Shown: positions 34,045 to 42,772 of the stretch, piece by piece
How positions within the stretch are numbered: the stretch's first letter is position 1
How the letters are laid out: the number at the start of each line of letters is the position of its first letter
Source: Cardiobacterium sp. Marseille-Q4385
GTDB taxonomy: Bacteria; Pseudomonadota; Gammaproteobacteria; Cardiobacteriales; Cardiobacteriaceae
Direction: 5' to 3'
Assembly (NCBI RefSeq): GCF_916618745.1
Contig: NZ_OU745373.1
Span: forward strand, 2,556,501 to 2,620,500
Length of the DNA: 64,000 nt
Position numbers and translations under genes: made by a program
Notes under the pieces: generated by a model
What the model saw: only the letters and a program-made list of their open reading frames with translations
The model's database searches: none
What the model was told of the DNA's origin: nothing

Positions 34045-35124
34045 TTAAAGGAGATCGCGGCAGTTAAGATCAATGAAGGCTTGCTCCAGACGGGCGGACA
34101 TGGATTCTTCCATCTTGCGCAGCCAGACACGCGGGTCGTAGTATTTTTTGTTTGGCGCATCCGGGCCTTCCGGGTTGCCGAGCTGGCCTTGCAGGTAGGC
34201 TTCGTTCTTCTTGTAGAAGTTAAGGATGCCGTCCCAGGAAGCCCATTGGGTGTCGGTGTCGATGTTCATTTTGATCGCACCGTAGCTGATGGCTTCGCGG
34301 ATTTCCGCTTGAGAAGAGCCGGAGCCGCCGTGGAAGACGAAATCGATCGGCTTGGCGGAGAGGCCTCGTTCTTTGGCGACGTATTCTTGGGAAGCACCGA
34401 GGATGCTCGGTTTGAGTTTGACGTTGCCGGGTTTGTACACGCCGTGGACGTTACCGAAAGCGGCAGCGACAGTGAAACGCGGGCTGACCGGGCTCAGCTG
34501 GTCATAAACATAGAGCACATCTTGCGGCTGGGTATAGAGGCGGGATTCATCCACACCGCTGTTATCCACGCCGTCTTCTTCACCACCGGTGATGCCGATC
34601 TCGATTTCGAGGGTCATGCCCATCTTGCTCATGCGCTCGAGGTATTTGCGGCAGATTTCCATGTTTTCTTCGATCGGTTCTTCAGAGAGGTCGATCATGT
34701 GCGAGGAGAAGAGCGGTTTGCCGGTTTCGGCGAAGTGTTTTTCGCCGGCATCTAGCAGACCGTCAATCCAGGGCAACAGTTTTTTCGCGCAGTGGTCGGT
34801 ATGCAGGATGACCGGGACGCCATATTCGGCGGCGAGGGTATGGACGTGTTTTGCCCCGGCAATAGCGCCCAAGACGTCGGGGCGGGTGCCGCTGGCCGGT
34901 TTGATGCCTTTGCCGGCATAGAAGGAAGCACCGCCGTTGGAAAATTGGATGATAATCGGGGCTTTGACGCGGACAGCGGTTTCCAGCGCAGCGTTGACGG
35001 AGTTACTGCCGACGCAGTTCACGGCCGGGATGGCGAATTGTTTTTCTTTGGCGATGGCAAAGATTTTTTGTACGTCATCGCCGGTTACGACGCCCGGTTT
35101 TACAATGTCGAGAATTTTCGTCAT
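34045..35124 (-). CDS. fbaA: Fructose-bisphosphate aldolase, class II
   Basis: This enzyme cleaves fructose 1,6-bisphosphate in glycolysis and forms it in gluconeogenesis. The 359-residue class IIA protein has the zinc ligands in VILHTDHCAKKLLPW, the EIEIGITGGEEDGVDNSG block and FVFHGGSGSS, a hallmark. Length and sequence resemble E. coli FbaA (359). ATG 35124 has AAGGAA upstream. It is the last gene of the long minus-strand run that begins at dapB. Confidence 0.97.
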   Translation of the reverse strand: MTKILDIVKPGVVTGDDVQKIFAIAKEKQFAIPAVNCVGSNSVNAALETAVRVKAPIIIQFSNGGASFYAGKGIKPASGTRPDVLGAIAGAKHVHTLAAEYGVPVILHTDHCAKKLLPWIDGLLDAGEKHFAETGKPLFSSHMIDLSEEPIEENMEICRKYLERMSKMGMTLEIEIGITGGEEDGVDNSGVDESRLYTQPQDVLYVYDQLSPVSPRFTVAAAFGNVHGVYKPGNVKLKPSILGASQEYVAKERGLSAKPIDFVFHGGSGSSQAEIREAISYGAIKMNIDTDTQWASWDGILNFYKKNEAYLQGQLGNPEGPDAPNKKYYDPRVWLRKMEESMSARLEQAFIDLNCRDLL

Positions 35125-35150
35125 GGTTTTTTCCTTGGGTTGTTGAGAAA

Positions 35151-35816
35151 TCAGAGGTCATCGTAGCTGCTGCGGCGCCCCGAGCCGAGGCGGAACAGAC
35201 CGGAGAGCCAGTGCAGGACGAAACCCGCGAAGACAAGGAAGCCGCCAATGTAGAGCTGCTTTTGGTTGAGGCTTTCTTCGAGGCGGGTGTTTTTGTGTTT
35301 GAGGCTGAGGTTTTCTTGTTCGAGGGTGACAACGGCAGCTTGCAGTTCGCGGTTGCGCTGGTCGATAGCGATGGCGTTACCGGAGGCGCGTTGCAGGGCG
35401 ACGAGTTCATCACGCGCCTGCTGTTCGGCATTTTGCAAGGCTTCAACACGGCTTTTCAGAGTGTCGAGGGTTTGGTTCTGGTTGTCGGTAGTACTTTGCA
35501 GGCTTTGCGCGCGGCTTTGCAGTTGGTCAAGTTGCTGCTGGGCTTCGGCATAGCGGCTTTGTACGCTGGGGGTATCCATGATGCTATGAGTGGATACCCA
35601 GCCGTTGATGCTGTCGGTTTTGACGCGGACGTAATCACCGTTTTTATCGAGAAGCTGCACAGGCTCACCAGAGCGCAGGGTGCCGAGGAATTTAGCATCG
35701 CTGCCGGGTTTGTCGTACACGGCGGTGCGCAGTTCGTCGCTGATCCAGGCGTTTTGCGGGGCGGCCATGATGCTTGTGGCGCAAGCGAGGGTCAGCAGGC
35801 TGATGATTTTTTTCAA
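35151..35816 (-). CDS. SH3-domain membrane protein of the YgiM type (TIGR04211-like)
   Basis: The 221-residue protein starts with a signal peptide (LKKIISLLTLACATSIMAAP). Next comes a bacterial SH3 domain (WISDELRTAVYDKPGSDAKF to NGWVSTHSIMD), a coiled coil of about 100 residues (YAEAQQQLDQLQSRAQ onward) and a C-terminal membrane segment (LYIGGFLVFAGFVLHWLSGL). This is the layout of E. coli YgiM. The start is probably TTG 35816: AAGAGGAACC lies in front, and TTGA overlaps the stop of the upstream gene. The ATG at 35852 would add 12 non-signal residues. It lies 26 bases before fba. Confidence 0.8.
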   Translation of the reverse strand: MKKIISLLTLACATSIMAAPQNAWISDELRTAVYDKPGSDAKFLGTLRSGEPVQLLDKNGDYVRVKTDSINGWVSTHSIMDTPSVQSRYAEAQQQLDQLQSRAQSLQSTTDNQNQTLDTLKSRVEALQNAEQQARDELVALQRASGNAIAIDQRNRELQAAVVTLEQENLSLKHKNTRLEESLNQKQLYIGGFLVFAGFVLHWLSGLFRLGSGRRSSYDDL

Positions 35817-36469
35817 AACAGGTTCCTCTTGATGTGTATCCATTGTCGCCACCAGTCGTCTTTACGGGACGGATCGGCGAGGACGGTGTGTGGGTGCAGG
35901 AAATTATAGGCGTTTGCCGGAAGTGTGCCAAACCCAGTGGGAGCAGCGTTCAGCTGTGCGGAGAGGGTGTCGCCGCAGATGAGTAGCGGTTTTATTGCAA
36001 GGTCGGCTGGCGCTGCAGCGGTATTTTGCGGCAGGGGCAGAGGGTGACTGCGGGCGAGGGCAAAGAGGGCAGTAAAGGCGCTGTACGCTTCTCGACTGCC
36101 GGTGGCCGCGAAAAGCGCGAGCAACAGGCGGCGTTCGTCTTCGGTAGCGAAGAGGGTGGGACGCCCCGCTTCCGACCAGGGAGGTGGCAACAACCAGTTG
36201 CAACTGAGGTCATCACCGCTGAGCCAAAGGTAATCACGCCCCCAGTGCAGTTGGGCGGCAAGATCAGGCAACGGCAGGATGAGGGCTTGGGCAGATATCG
36301 GTTCGGGGGCGGTAGATTGCGGAGTGAGAGGTAAGGCCGCGTTGGTAGGAGGGGGAGTTGGAGCAGATAGTGCAGTATTGCGCAGGATGGCGAGTTCAGC
36401 ACGCAGCAGCCACAGTTTGTAACCGAGCAGAGTTAGCGCGGTGCGTTGTTGTGGCCTTAGCGTGAGCAT
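35813..36469 (-). CDS. Uncharacterised protein, possible HolD-like (Pol III psi) subunit
   Basis: The 218-residue protein has no clear family. It begins with a helix TALTLLGYKLWLLRAELAIL, has a Pro-rich low-complexity stretch (about 33-60), and ends LPANAYNFLHPHTVLADPSR followed by DDWWRQW. The end resembles the HP-x-x-L-x-P-x-x-K-x-x-W pattern at the C-terminus of some DNA polymerase III psi subunits, which is weak evidence. No signal peptide or membrane segment is seen. The start is coupled to the pssA stop (TAATG) and its stop overlaps the TTG start of the SH3 gene, so translation of all three is linked. Confidence 0.45.
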   Translation of the reverse strand: MLTLRPQQRTALTLLGYKLWLLRAELAILRNTALSAPTPPPTNAALPLTPQSTAPEPISAQALILPLPDLAAQLHWGRDYLWLSGDDLSCNWLLPPPWSEAGRPTLFATEDERRLLLALFAATGSREAYSAFTALFALARSHPLPLPQNTAAAPADLAIKPLLICGDTLSAQLNAAPTGFGTLPANAYNFLHPHTVLADPSRKDDWWRQWIHIKRNLF

Positions 36470-37221
36470 TAGCGACCTTGTCCTTGTTGCCCCTGCCGCC
36501 GTTTATATACCCGCAATAGCGACCAGATGGGGCCATGCAGGCCGTAAGCGAGGAAGAGTGCAAAAAGAATGGGGGATGGTTTGAGAAAGATGATGCCAAT
36601 AACGCAAGCAAGAGCGACAACTTTGCTCAGAGACAGTTTGCTTTGTGGCTTGAACGTTTTGAAGCTGTAATAGGCGATGTTGCTGACCATCGCCAAGGCG
36701 GAAAACCAGGTGAGGATAGTGGAGATCAGGACAAGGTTGCTGCCGTCCCAGTGATATTTACTACCGACCCAAACGAAGCCAGCAACAATGGCTGCAGCGG
36801 ATGGGCTAGGTAGGCCAATGAAAACAGCTTTATCAGTGCTACCAACTTGGACGTTAAAGCGGGCCAGACGTAGTGCGGTGCAGGTAGTATAGATGAAAGC
36901 GGTAAGCCAACCGAGTTTGTCAGGATATAAGGGAGCGCTTGCGGCGTAATGTAGCGACCAGCGGTAGATAAGCAAGGCGGGAGCAGCACCGAAGGAAATG
37001 AGGTCGGCAAGCGAGTCGTATTGGATGCCAAAGGCGGATTCGGTATGGGTTAGGCGGGCTACGCGGCCGTCACAGCCGTCAAAGATCATAGCGACAAAGA
37101 TAGCGATAGCAGCATCGGTGAAACTGCCGTTGATGGCAGCAAGAATGGCGTAAAAGCCGCAGAAAAGAGATGCCGTGGTGAAGAGGTTAGGCAGGATATA
37201 GATAGTTTTTGAGCCTCGCAT
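36469..37221 (-). CDS. pssA: CDP-diacylglycerol--serine O-phosphatidyltransferase
   Basis: PssA makes phosphatidylserine, the precursor of phosphatidylethanolamine, in the inner membrane. The 250-residue protein has about seven hydrophobic segments and the CDP-alcohol phosphotransferase signature D-G-x2-A-R-x8-G-x3-D-x3-D (DGCDGRVARLTHTESAFG then IQYDSLAD). This is the polytopic (type II) class found in many non-enteric gammaproteobacteria, not the peripheral E. coli type. It starts 15 bases upstream of pyrF's end, reading away from it in the same operon direction, and overlaps the next gene by one base. Confidence 0.93.
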   Translation of the reverse strand: MRGSKTIYILPNLFTTASLFCGFYAILAAINGSFTDAAIAIFVAMIFDGCDGRVARLTHTESAFGIQYDSLADLISFGAAPALLIYRWSLHYAASAPLYPDKLGWLTAFIYTTCTALRLARFNVQVGSTDKAVFIGLPSPSAAAIVAGFVWVGSKYHWDGSNLVLISTILTWFSALAMVSNIAYYSFKTFKPQSKLSLSKVVALACVIGIIFLKPSPILFALFLAYGLHGPIWSLLRVYKRRQGQQGQGR

Positions 37222-37236
37222 GATGTGTCCTTCGTA

Positions 37237-37935
37237 TTAGTCAGGGGTGATGCTGCTGTTGATAGCCGCAAGTGCCGCCGCCGGATCTGTCGCCCGGGTG
37301 ATGGGGCGACCGATGACAAGGTAATCGCTGCCAGCGGCAATGGCGGCTTCCGGGGTCATGACACGGCTTTGGTCATCGCTGGCTGCCCAAGCGGGACGGA
37401 TACCAGGGGTGATGGTGAGGAAGGAGTTGCCATGGGTAGCTTTAACGGCAGCGGCTTCCTGAGCAGAACAAACAACGCCGTTCAGGCCACTGTCGGCGGC
37501 GAGAGCAGTCAGGCGAGCAACATGCGCTGCAAGCGGTTCTTCCACACCAGTCTCGCGCAGATCGGCGGCATTCATGCTGGTGAGAACCGTGACAGCAATG
37601 AGTAGCGGCGGTTTGGGGTAATGCGCCAAGGCATCGGCGGCGGCTTCGAGCATTTTGCGTCCGCCGCTCGCGTGCACGTTGACCATCCACACGCCCATAT
37701 CGGCGGCAACACGGACCGCAGCAGCGACGGTGTTTGGGATATCGTGGAATTTGAGATCAAGAAAAATGTCGTGCCCTTGTTGGTGCAGGGTTTCCAGCAG
37801 TGCTCGCCCTTCGCGGGTATAGAGTTCTTTGCCTATTTTGAGGCGGCATTGCCCGGGAGCCAGTTGTGCGGCAAGACGCAGGGCATCGTCACGGTGATTG
37901 ACGTCAAGGGCGACAAGAACAGGTCGGCGGCTCAT
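37237..37935 (-). CDS. pyrF: Orotidine 5'-phosphate decarboxylase
   Basis: PyrF makes UMP, the last step of pyrimidine synthesis. The 232-residue TIM barrel has the catalytic motif FLDLKFHDIPNTV, VNVHASGG, TPGIRP and YLVIGRPITRA. ATG 37935 overlaps the lapB stop as ATGA, so the two are translationally coupled; the longer frame to 38040 runs inside lapB. lapA-lapB-pyrF is a conserved gammaproteobacterial order. Confidence 0.96.
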   Translation of the reverse strand: MSRRPVLVALDVNHRDDALRLAAQLAPGQCRLKIGKELYTREGRALLETLHQQGHDIFLDLKFHDIPNTVAAAVRVAADMGVWMVNVHASGGRKMLEAAADALAHYPKPPLLIAVTVLTSMNAADLRETGVEEPLAAHVARLTALAADSGLNGVVCSAQEAAAVKATHGNSFLTITPGIRPAWAASDDQSRVMTPEAAIAAGSDYLVIGRPITRATDPAAALAAINSSITPD

Positions 37936-39071
37936 CGGCTTTCTACTTTGAGTTCTAGCAATGGGCGGAAACTGCTCCAGGCGAAGCAGGCAGGGCAATG
38001 CCAAATAAGGTTTTGCTGGCGGAAGCCGCATTCGTTGCATTGGTACACGGTGCGCGGACGCACAAATTTGCCCGCACTTTGTGCCAGTGGGGCGTAGGTG
38101 TCACGGTAGTCCAGGTAGGCAGCCAGCAGCAGCGGTGTTTGTTTATCAGCCATACGCTGTTGCAGCAGGTCGGCAGCAGCCTCGCGCGAGGTAGTGGCAA
38201 TGAGTTCGGCCAGCGCCAGAGTCAGGCGTGGATTTTTTTCGCGCACTTCGACGGTTTCGAGCCAGTTACGGTATTCGTCATCGCGAGCGATGGCGTGGTA
38301 AGCGTTGGCAATATCTGGCAGCACGTCGGGCAGTAGTTCCGCCGATTGCTCACCAATGGTTTGCAGGGCATGGATGGCATTGACGTATTCGCCGCGTCGC
38401 AGGAAGAGTTGGCCGCGCATCCGGTTGGCGCGGACGCAATCGCGGTCAGCAGCAAGTGCCTGAGCGAGTTGGTTGGCGGCTTCATCGTCAGCGCTGCGCG
38501 TCAGCGCCTGTTCGGCCAGCTCGCAATGGTAGTGAGACAGGGCCTTGCGACGTATGGCGTTATCTTGCGCGGGAAATTGAGCTGCAAGCGCGATGGCTTG
38601 TGACCATTGTTTGGTACGTTCGTAGATATGCGCCAGCGCAGGCAGGATATCGGTCTGGCGGTATTGTGCTTGCAGTAGGGCTTCAAAGAGGCTTTGTGCC
38701 TGACTGTACATACCGGCGGCGGTGTAGTCTTCAGCGAGTTCGTAATCGATGGCGAGACGCTGTGTGTCGCTGAGTTGTTCGTGGCTGCGCAGTTGGCGGT
38801 GCAGATGCAGGGCACGATCCAGTTCGCCACGTTTACGGAATAGGCTGCCGAGGGTAAGCTGGTTTTCCAGCATTTGCTGATCGAGATCCGCCATGTGGAG
38901 AAAAACGTCCACCGCGCGGTCAGTTTGGTCGTTCAGCAAAAAACCCACACCTTCAAAGTAGGCGGCGTGGGTCTTATTGGCGCGCCATTCCCGCGCCTCT
39001 TTGCGCATCGCCAGCCACCAGCCGGACCAGGCGGCCAGCGGCAGCAGCAGGATAATCAGCCAGTCCGCCAT
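37932..39071 (-). CDS. lapB: Lipopolysaccharide assembly protein LapB (YciM)
   Basis: LapB is anchored in the inner membrane, faces the cytoplasm and recruits FtsH to control LpxC and so LPS synthesis. The 379-residue protein has an N-terminal anchor (ADWLIILLLPLAAWSGWWLA). Multiple TPR repeats follow (for example LGSLFRKRGELDRALHLHRQ). The C-terminal rubredoxin-like metal-binding domain has CNECG and CPACF. It overlaps lapA by one base at the front and pyrF by four at the back. Confidence 0.94.
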   Translation of the reverse strand: MADWLIILLLPLAAWSGWWLAMRKEAREWRANKTHAAYFEGVGFLLNDQTDRAVDVFLHMADLDQQMLENQLTLGSLFRKRGELDRALHLHRQLRSHEQLSDTQRLAIDYELAEDYTAAGMYSQAQSLFEALLQAQYRQTDILPALAHIYERTKQWSQAIALAAQFPAQDNAIRRKALSHYHCELAEQALTRSADDEAANQLAQALAADRDCVRANRMRGQLFLRRGEYVNAIHALQTIGEQSAELLPDVLPDIANAYHAIARDDEYRNWLETVEVREKNPRLTLALAELIATTSREAAADLLQQRMADKQTPLLLAAYLDYRDTYAPLAQSAGKFVRPRTVYQCNECGFRQQNLIWHCPACFAWSSFRPLLELKVESR

Positions 39072-39373
39072 CAGGCAGCTTTCTGGTCAGCGTGAAATTG
39101 TGCCTGAATGGCCGCTTTTTCAGCGGCTGCGTGGTCTTGTTCCAAGCGGTATTGCAGGGATTTGGCACGCTGTTTCCAGTAGAAGGCTTTGAAACCAAAG
39201 AGGACAAGAATCATCAGTGCACCGAAAAGGAAAGACAGCAGCATGACAGCCACCAGCGGTAGATCAATACTACCCACGATGTAATTGACAGAAACCTTGC
39301 CGCTATTGAGCAAGCCGATGGCAGCAAAGGCGACGCACAGGATGATGGTAATCAGATAGCCCAACCATTTCAT
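39071..39373 (-). CDS. lapA: LapA domain protein (DUF1049)
   Basis: The 100-residue inner-membrane protein has two hydrophobic segments (LGYLITIILCVAFAAIGLLN and PLVAVMLLSFLFGALMILVL) and a charged C-terminal coiled coil, as in E. coli LapA/YciS, the partner of LapB. ATG 39373 follows GAGGACA; the longer frame to 39406 would overlap dapB. It overlaps lapB by one base (TGATG). Confidence 0.9.
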   Translation of the reverse strand: MKWLGYLITIILCVAFAAIGLLNSGKVSVNYIVGSIDLPLVAVMLLSFLFGALMILVLFGFKAFYWKQRAKSLQYRLEQDHAAAEKAAIQAQFHADQKAA

Positions 39374-39389
39374 GGGTATGTCCTCTTGT

Positions 39390-40190
39390 TTATGAAGTAA
39401 AACCAAGCACGTCTGCCATGCAATAGAGCCCTGCCGGACGTTTGTCCAGCCAGATGGCTGCTGTCAGGGCGCCGCGTGCGAAGATACGGCGGTTGTTGGC
39501 GCGGTGAGTGAATTCCAGCCGCTCATCTTCCGTCGTGAAATACACCGTATGCTCGCCGATGATGTCACCGGCACGCAGTACGGAGAAACCGATATCGCCG
39601 GTCTTGCGGCGATTGGTATAAGGGTAGCGTTTTCGCGCTTCAAAGTCGCTATTTTGTGCCTGGGCGATCATTTCACCGATGCGCAATGCAGTACCGGAAG
39701 GCGCATCCACTTTATTGCAGTGATGGGCTTCGGCGATATCGACGTCCCAGTGCTGATAATCCAGCACTTCCGCGACGCGGCGGCTGACTTCAAAAAGAAT
39801 GTTGACACCGAGACTGGTATTGGCGGCAAGCACGACCGGGATTTCCTGTGCCGCACGATGAATCCAGGCGGTAGTGTCATTATTGAAGCCGGTAGTGCCG
39901 ATCATCAGCGGTTTTCTCAGCTTTTGGCAGACTGGCAAGATGGCGAGCGTTGCATCAGGGCGGGTGAAATCCACGACCACATCCACAGCAGCGCAGAATT
40001 GTTCGAGGTTACTGGTGACGCGTACGGTACAGTCGTGCGGTAGATCGGTTACGTCACAGAGGCGCTTGCCCGCCCATTCATGGCCATTGCGCACGGATGC
40101 AGCAGCGAGTTCTAAATCGGGGTGAGAGATAATTTCGTGGGCAATGGCTTGGCCCATTTTGCCGTTGATACCGTGAATGCCGATTTTCAT
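39390..40190 (-). CDS. dapB: 4-hydroxy-tetrahydrodipicolinate reductase
   Basis: DapB is the second enzyme of the lysine/diaminopimelate branch. The 266 residues contain the NAD(P)H-binding start KIGIHGINGKMGQAI, VVVDFTRPDATL, IGTTGF and the substrate motif EAHHCNKVDAPSGTAL. It is the first gene of the minus-strand run dapB-lapA-lapB-pyrF-pssA-orf-SH3-fba, with only 16 bases to lapA. The divergent Smr gene begins 145 bases away, and the shared gap must hold both promoters. Confidence 0.96.
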   Translation of the reverse strand: MKIGIHGINGKMGQAIAHEIISHPDLELAAASVRNGHEWAGKRLCDVTDLPHDCTVRVTSNLEQFCAAVDVVVDFTRPDATLAILPVCQKLRKPLMIGTTGFNNDTTAWIHRAAQEIPVVLAANTSLGVNILFEVSRRVAEVLDYQHWDVDIAEAHHCNKVDAPSGTALRIGEMIAQAQNSDFEARKRYPYTNRRKTGDIGFSVLRAGDIIGEHTVYFTTEDERLEFTHRANNRRIFARGALTAAIWLDKRPAGLYCMADVLGFTS

Positions 40191-40335
40191 GATTCGTCCT
40201 CTTGGATATTGCCGCAGTGTATGATGTTTTGATTATAGGGCTACACGAAAAGTGTGGCACCGATATTTTTGTCTGCACCGAAATCGGTAAGGAATGTATG
40301 AATAAAACCGCTGCCTGCCACCAGTCTTTTTACTT

Positions 40336-40848
40336 ATGACGGAAAAAGAACGATTTGCCGACCTGATCGGTACGGTCACCCCCCTGCAAACGCCGCCGAG
40401 GGCGGAAGGCTTTGGCAGACGGGCGAAAATTTTACAGCGCCGCCGCATTGAAGCGCAACGTGTCCGTCATGCGGCGGATATTCGCGAAACGCTGTCCGTT
40501 AATCTGGCGCAGATTCCGGATGCCCGTTTTCGTGCGCTGTGTGCCGGGCGTCTGCCGCTTGCACGCGAGATTGATTTGCATGGTTTTTTTGTGGACGAGG
40601 CCTTGCGTTACCTCGGCGATATGCTGGACGAACGGCAAAACCGTCGCGAAGAATGCTGGTTGGTGGTGCATGGTAAGGGGCGCAACAGCCCGCACTACGA
40701 TCGCGCCCCACTGAAACAGGCGATACTGGATTTGCTCTTGCGCCATCCAGCGGTGAATGCGCTGACCGGCGTACTGGATCAAGACGGCCTCAGCGGGGCG
40801 GTGTGTATTGAGGTCGGGATAGGCAGAACGGGGAGAAACCTGCGATAG
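40336..40848 (+). CDS. Smr-domain protein
   Basis: The 170-residue protein has a basic, helical N-terminal part (about 1-75) and a C-terminal Smr domain with REIDLHGFFVDEALRYL and CWLVVHGKGRNSPH, the DLHG and HGKG signatures. Stand-alone Smr proteins of this layout (SmrA/SmrB, YfcN-like) are nucleases; SmrB cuts mRNA at collided ribosomes in E. coli. Which subtype this is cannot be decided from the sequence alone. It has a plain ATG start without a clear ribosome site. Confidence 0.85.
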   Translation: MTEKERFADLIGTVTPLQTPPRAEGFGRRAKILQRRRIEAQRVRHAADIRETLSVNLAQIPDARFRALCAGRLPLAREIDLHGFFVDEALRYLGDMLDERQNRREECWLVVHGKGRNSPHYDRAPLKQAILDLLLRHPAVNALTGVLDQDGLSGAVCIEVGIGRTGRNLR

Positions 40849-40902
40849 GAAGCGGGTGCCAAGTTTTTCAGCTGCACGACGCTGGCCATCGCGCGCCTGC
40901 GG

Positions 40903-41913
40903 TCAACCGACCAGTTGATCAATGAGGTCTTTCGCAGCAATACCGCCGAAATAGAGCGCAGTGTCAAAGTCGGCAAAGGCAGCAGCGATAGCGTCGCGGC
41001 GGTAAGGGATGCCGGTCAGCCGTTTTTCGACATCGGCGATATCGCCCACGCCGAAGAAATCGCCGTAGATTTTGATTTCTTTGATGTTGCCGCCCTGTTC
41101 GACATTGAAGCGGAAATCCACCGCACCTTGCGGGTATTTGTGGTAGCGCTCACTGGTGAAGGCTGGGGAGCGGCCATAGTTCCAGTCCCAGTTGGCGAAG
41201 CGTTCAGCACGGATGGCCGCGACTTGTGCCCAGTCGTCGGCGCTGAGTGTGTATTCGGGTACGTCGGCACGGCTGTTTACGCCGAAGATGCGCAGGAGCA
41301 GGTGGTCACGAAATTCGCGCGTGTCCAGATGCTGGTAGGCGTCAGCGACGTAGGGACGGATGTTGGTCACGCGGCTGCGCACGGATTTGATGCCCTTCGA
41401 TTCGATTTTGTCGGCGCGCGGTTTGAGGGCGGCAGTGACGGCGTCAAGGTCAGCGTCATAGAGGATGGTGCCGTGTGCGGTCATGCGGCCATTTTTGATG
41501 TACATGGCGTTGCCGGAGAATTTTTTGCCGTCAATAAGCAGGTCGTTCCGGCCTTCAAGTTTGGCGCCGGCGACGCCCATCTGGTGCAGGGCTTCGATGA
41601 CGGGACGAGTGAAAACGCTGAAATCGCGTGCCGGGCCGTGTTCTTCCTGGATGAAGCAGTAGGAGAAGTTGCCGAGGTCGTGATAGACCGCGCCGCCACC
41701 AGACATGCGGCGCACGACGTGGATGCCGTGTTCTTCGACGTAGCGCTGGTTCACTTCTTCAACGGTGTTCTGGTTACGGCCAATGATGATGGAGGGTTCA
41801 TTGATGTAGAAAAGTAGCAGCGGCTGGTCGGTGAGGCGGTTTTCAACGAGATAGGTTTCCAGCGCGATATTGGTGCGCGGGTCGGTGTTTTCCTGGTTGT
41901 CCACAAATAGCAT
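40903..41913 (-). CDS. lplA: Lipoate--protein ligase A
   Basis: LplA activates free lipoate with ATP and attaches it to the E2 subunits of pyruvate and 2-oxoglutarate dehydrogenases. The 336-residue protein contains SIIIGRNQNTVEEVN, VVRRMSGGGAVYHDLGNFSY with the conserved G-G-G-A-V-Y-H, and NDLLIDGKKFSGNAMY. The C-terminal accessory domain is present, so it resembles full-length E. coli LplA (338). A single gene with AGGAA before ATG 41913. Confidence 0.95.
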   Translation of the reverse strand: MLFVDNQENTDPRTNIALETYLVENRLTDQPLLLFYINEPSIIIGRNQNTVEEVNQRYVEEHGIHVVRRMSGGGAVYHDLGNFSYCFIQEEHGPARDFSVFTRPVIEALHQMGVAGAKLEGRNDLLIDGKKFSGNAMYIKNGRMTAHGTILYDADLDAVTAALKPRADKIESKGIKSVRSRVTNIRPYVADAYQHLDTREFRDHLLLRIFGVNSRADVPEYTLSADDWAQVAAIRAERFANWDWNYGRSPAFTSERYHKYPQGAVDFRFNVEQGGNIKEIKIYGDFFGVGDIADVEKRLTGIPYRRDAIAAAFADFDTALYFGGIAAKDLIDQLVG

Positions 41914-42067
41914 GATGGGGTTCCTTTATGTAGATGTAGGGGGAAGGTTCATGATGATGCGGTATTGAGACGCTGGGGCGTTTTTTTGCGTGTTTTCCGG
42001 CTTATCAGCTTAACACGCCATCTCTACAATGCCCGACCTTCCTTCTGTTAGTTATGAGGTTTTTATT

Positions 42068-42403
42068 ATGTTGAACTGGAAAGAATATCGGACTTGGCTT
42101 ATGGGCAAACTGGGTGGTTTCAGCAAACTCAGCCCCGACACGATGAAGGGTTATCAAACCCTTGCCAAAGCCAATGGCGAAGGTGGCGTACTGGATGCGA
42201 AAACACGCGAACTGATTGCCATGGCTGTCGCAGTTACGACCCGTTGTGATGGCTGCATCACGGTGCATGCGGAAGCGGCGCGCAAGGTTGGCGCCACTGA
42301 ACAGGAACTCGCCGAAGCGTTGGGTGTAGCTGTTGCCATGAATGCTGGTGCGGCAATGGTGTATTCCGCTCGCGCGCTGGATGCTTTTAATTCCGGAAAT
42401 TAA
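42068..42403 (+). CDS. AhpD-like / carboxymuconolactone decarboxylase family protein
   Basis: The 111-residue protein has the AhpD-type motif TTRCDGCITVHAEAARKVGA, with a CxxC pair and a following His, within a small all-helical fold. Such proteins are thiol-based peroxidase adaptors or decarboxylase-like enzymes. The CxxC suggests thiol redox activity. ATG 42068 follows GAGG; the frame is open to 42029, but the family start fits 42068. It ends 17 bases before the HvfA-like precursor gene, with no terminator between, so the two are probably co-transcribed. This makes it a candidate accessory protein of the RiPP cluster. Confidence 0.82.
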   Translation: MLNWKEYRTWLMGKLGGFSKLSPDTMKGYQTLAKANGEGGVLDAKTRELIAMAVAVTTRCDGCITVHAEAARKVGATEQELAEALGVAVAMNAGAAMVYSARALDAFNSGN

Positions 42404-42420
42404 TTTTTAAGGAGTCTTTT

Positions 42421-42732
42421 ATGTCGAAATCTTCCGCATTACTGGCGCTCGCCAGTTTGCTGGCTGGTGGTGCGGCGTTTGCCGAATCTACCCCGGTCAA
42501 GCAGGAGGGGAATCAGCTGAAAGCCTCGCAGGCCGCTTGTGGTGAAGGCAAGTGCGCGGCAGCAAATGCTGCGAAAACCGAGTTACCGGTGTGTGCTGAA
42601 GGGCAGTCTGCAGAAAAAGGCGATTGTCAGGCAGCATCTGCGTCCGCCCCCGTCCCAGAGAAGGGGCACGAAGGTAGCTGCGGTGGCGCAGCGAAGAGTG
42701 ATGAAGGGGGCTGCGGCTCGAATATTCGCTGA
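42421..42732 (+). CDS. hvfA: HvfA-like RiPP metallophore precursor
   Basis: The 103-residue precursor has a signal peptide (about 1-21, ending AAFA). Its mature part is low-complexity and Cys-rich, with Cys at 40, 45, 58, 69, 87 and 98. Three of these lie in E-G-x-C motifs: EGKC (42-45), EGSC (84-87) and EGGC (95-98). In Haemophilus, HvfA carries repeated EGKCG motifs that HvfB/HvfC turn into oxazolone/thioamide groups that bind copper. The HvfB-type and HvfC-type genes follow downstream, which supports the assignment. AAGGAG lies before ATG 42421. A strong terminator follows the stop. Modification at these cysteines is predicted, not shown. Confidence 0.75.
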   Translation: MSKSSALLALASLLAGGAAFAESTPVKQEGNQLKASQAACGEGKCAAANAAKTELPVCAEGQSAEKGDCQAASASAPVPEKGHEGSCGGAAKSDEGGCGSNIR

Positions 42733-42738
42733 TGCGGG

Positions 42739-42765
42739 ACGGCGGGGCAGCCCGCCGTTTTTTTT
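42739..42765 (+). terminator. Terminator or attenuator after the precursor gene
   Basis: ACGGCGGG (42739-42746), loop GCAG and CCCGCCGT (42751-42758) are followed by eight T residues. It lies between the precursor and its maturase gene. Confidence 0.85.
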
Positions 42766-42772
42766 GCCCGGT

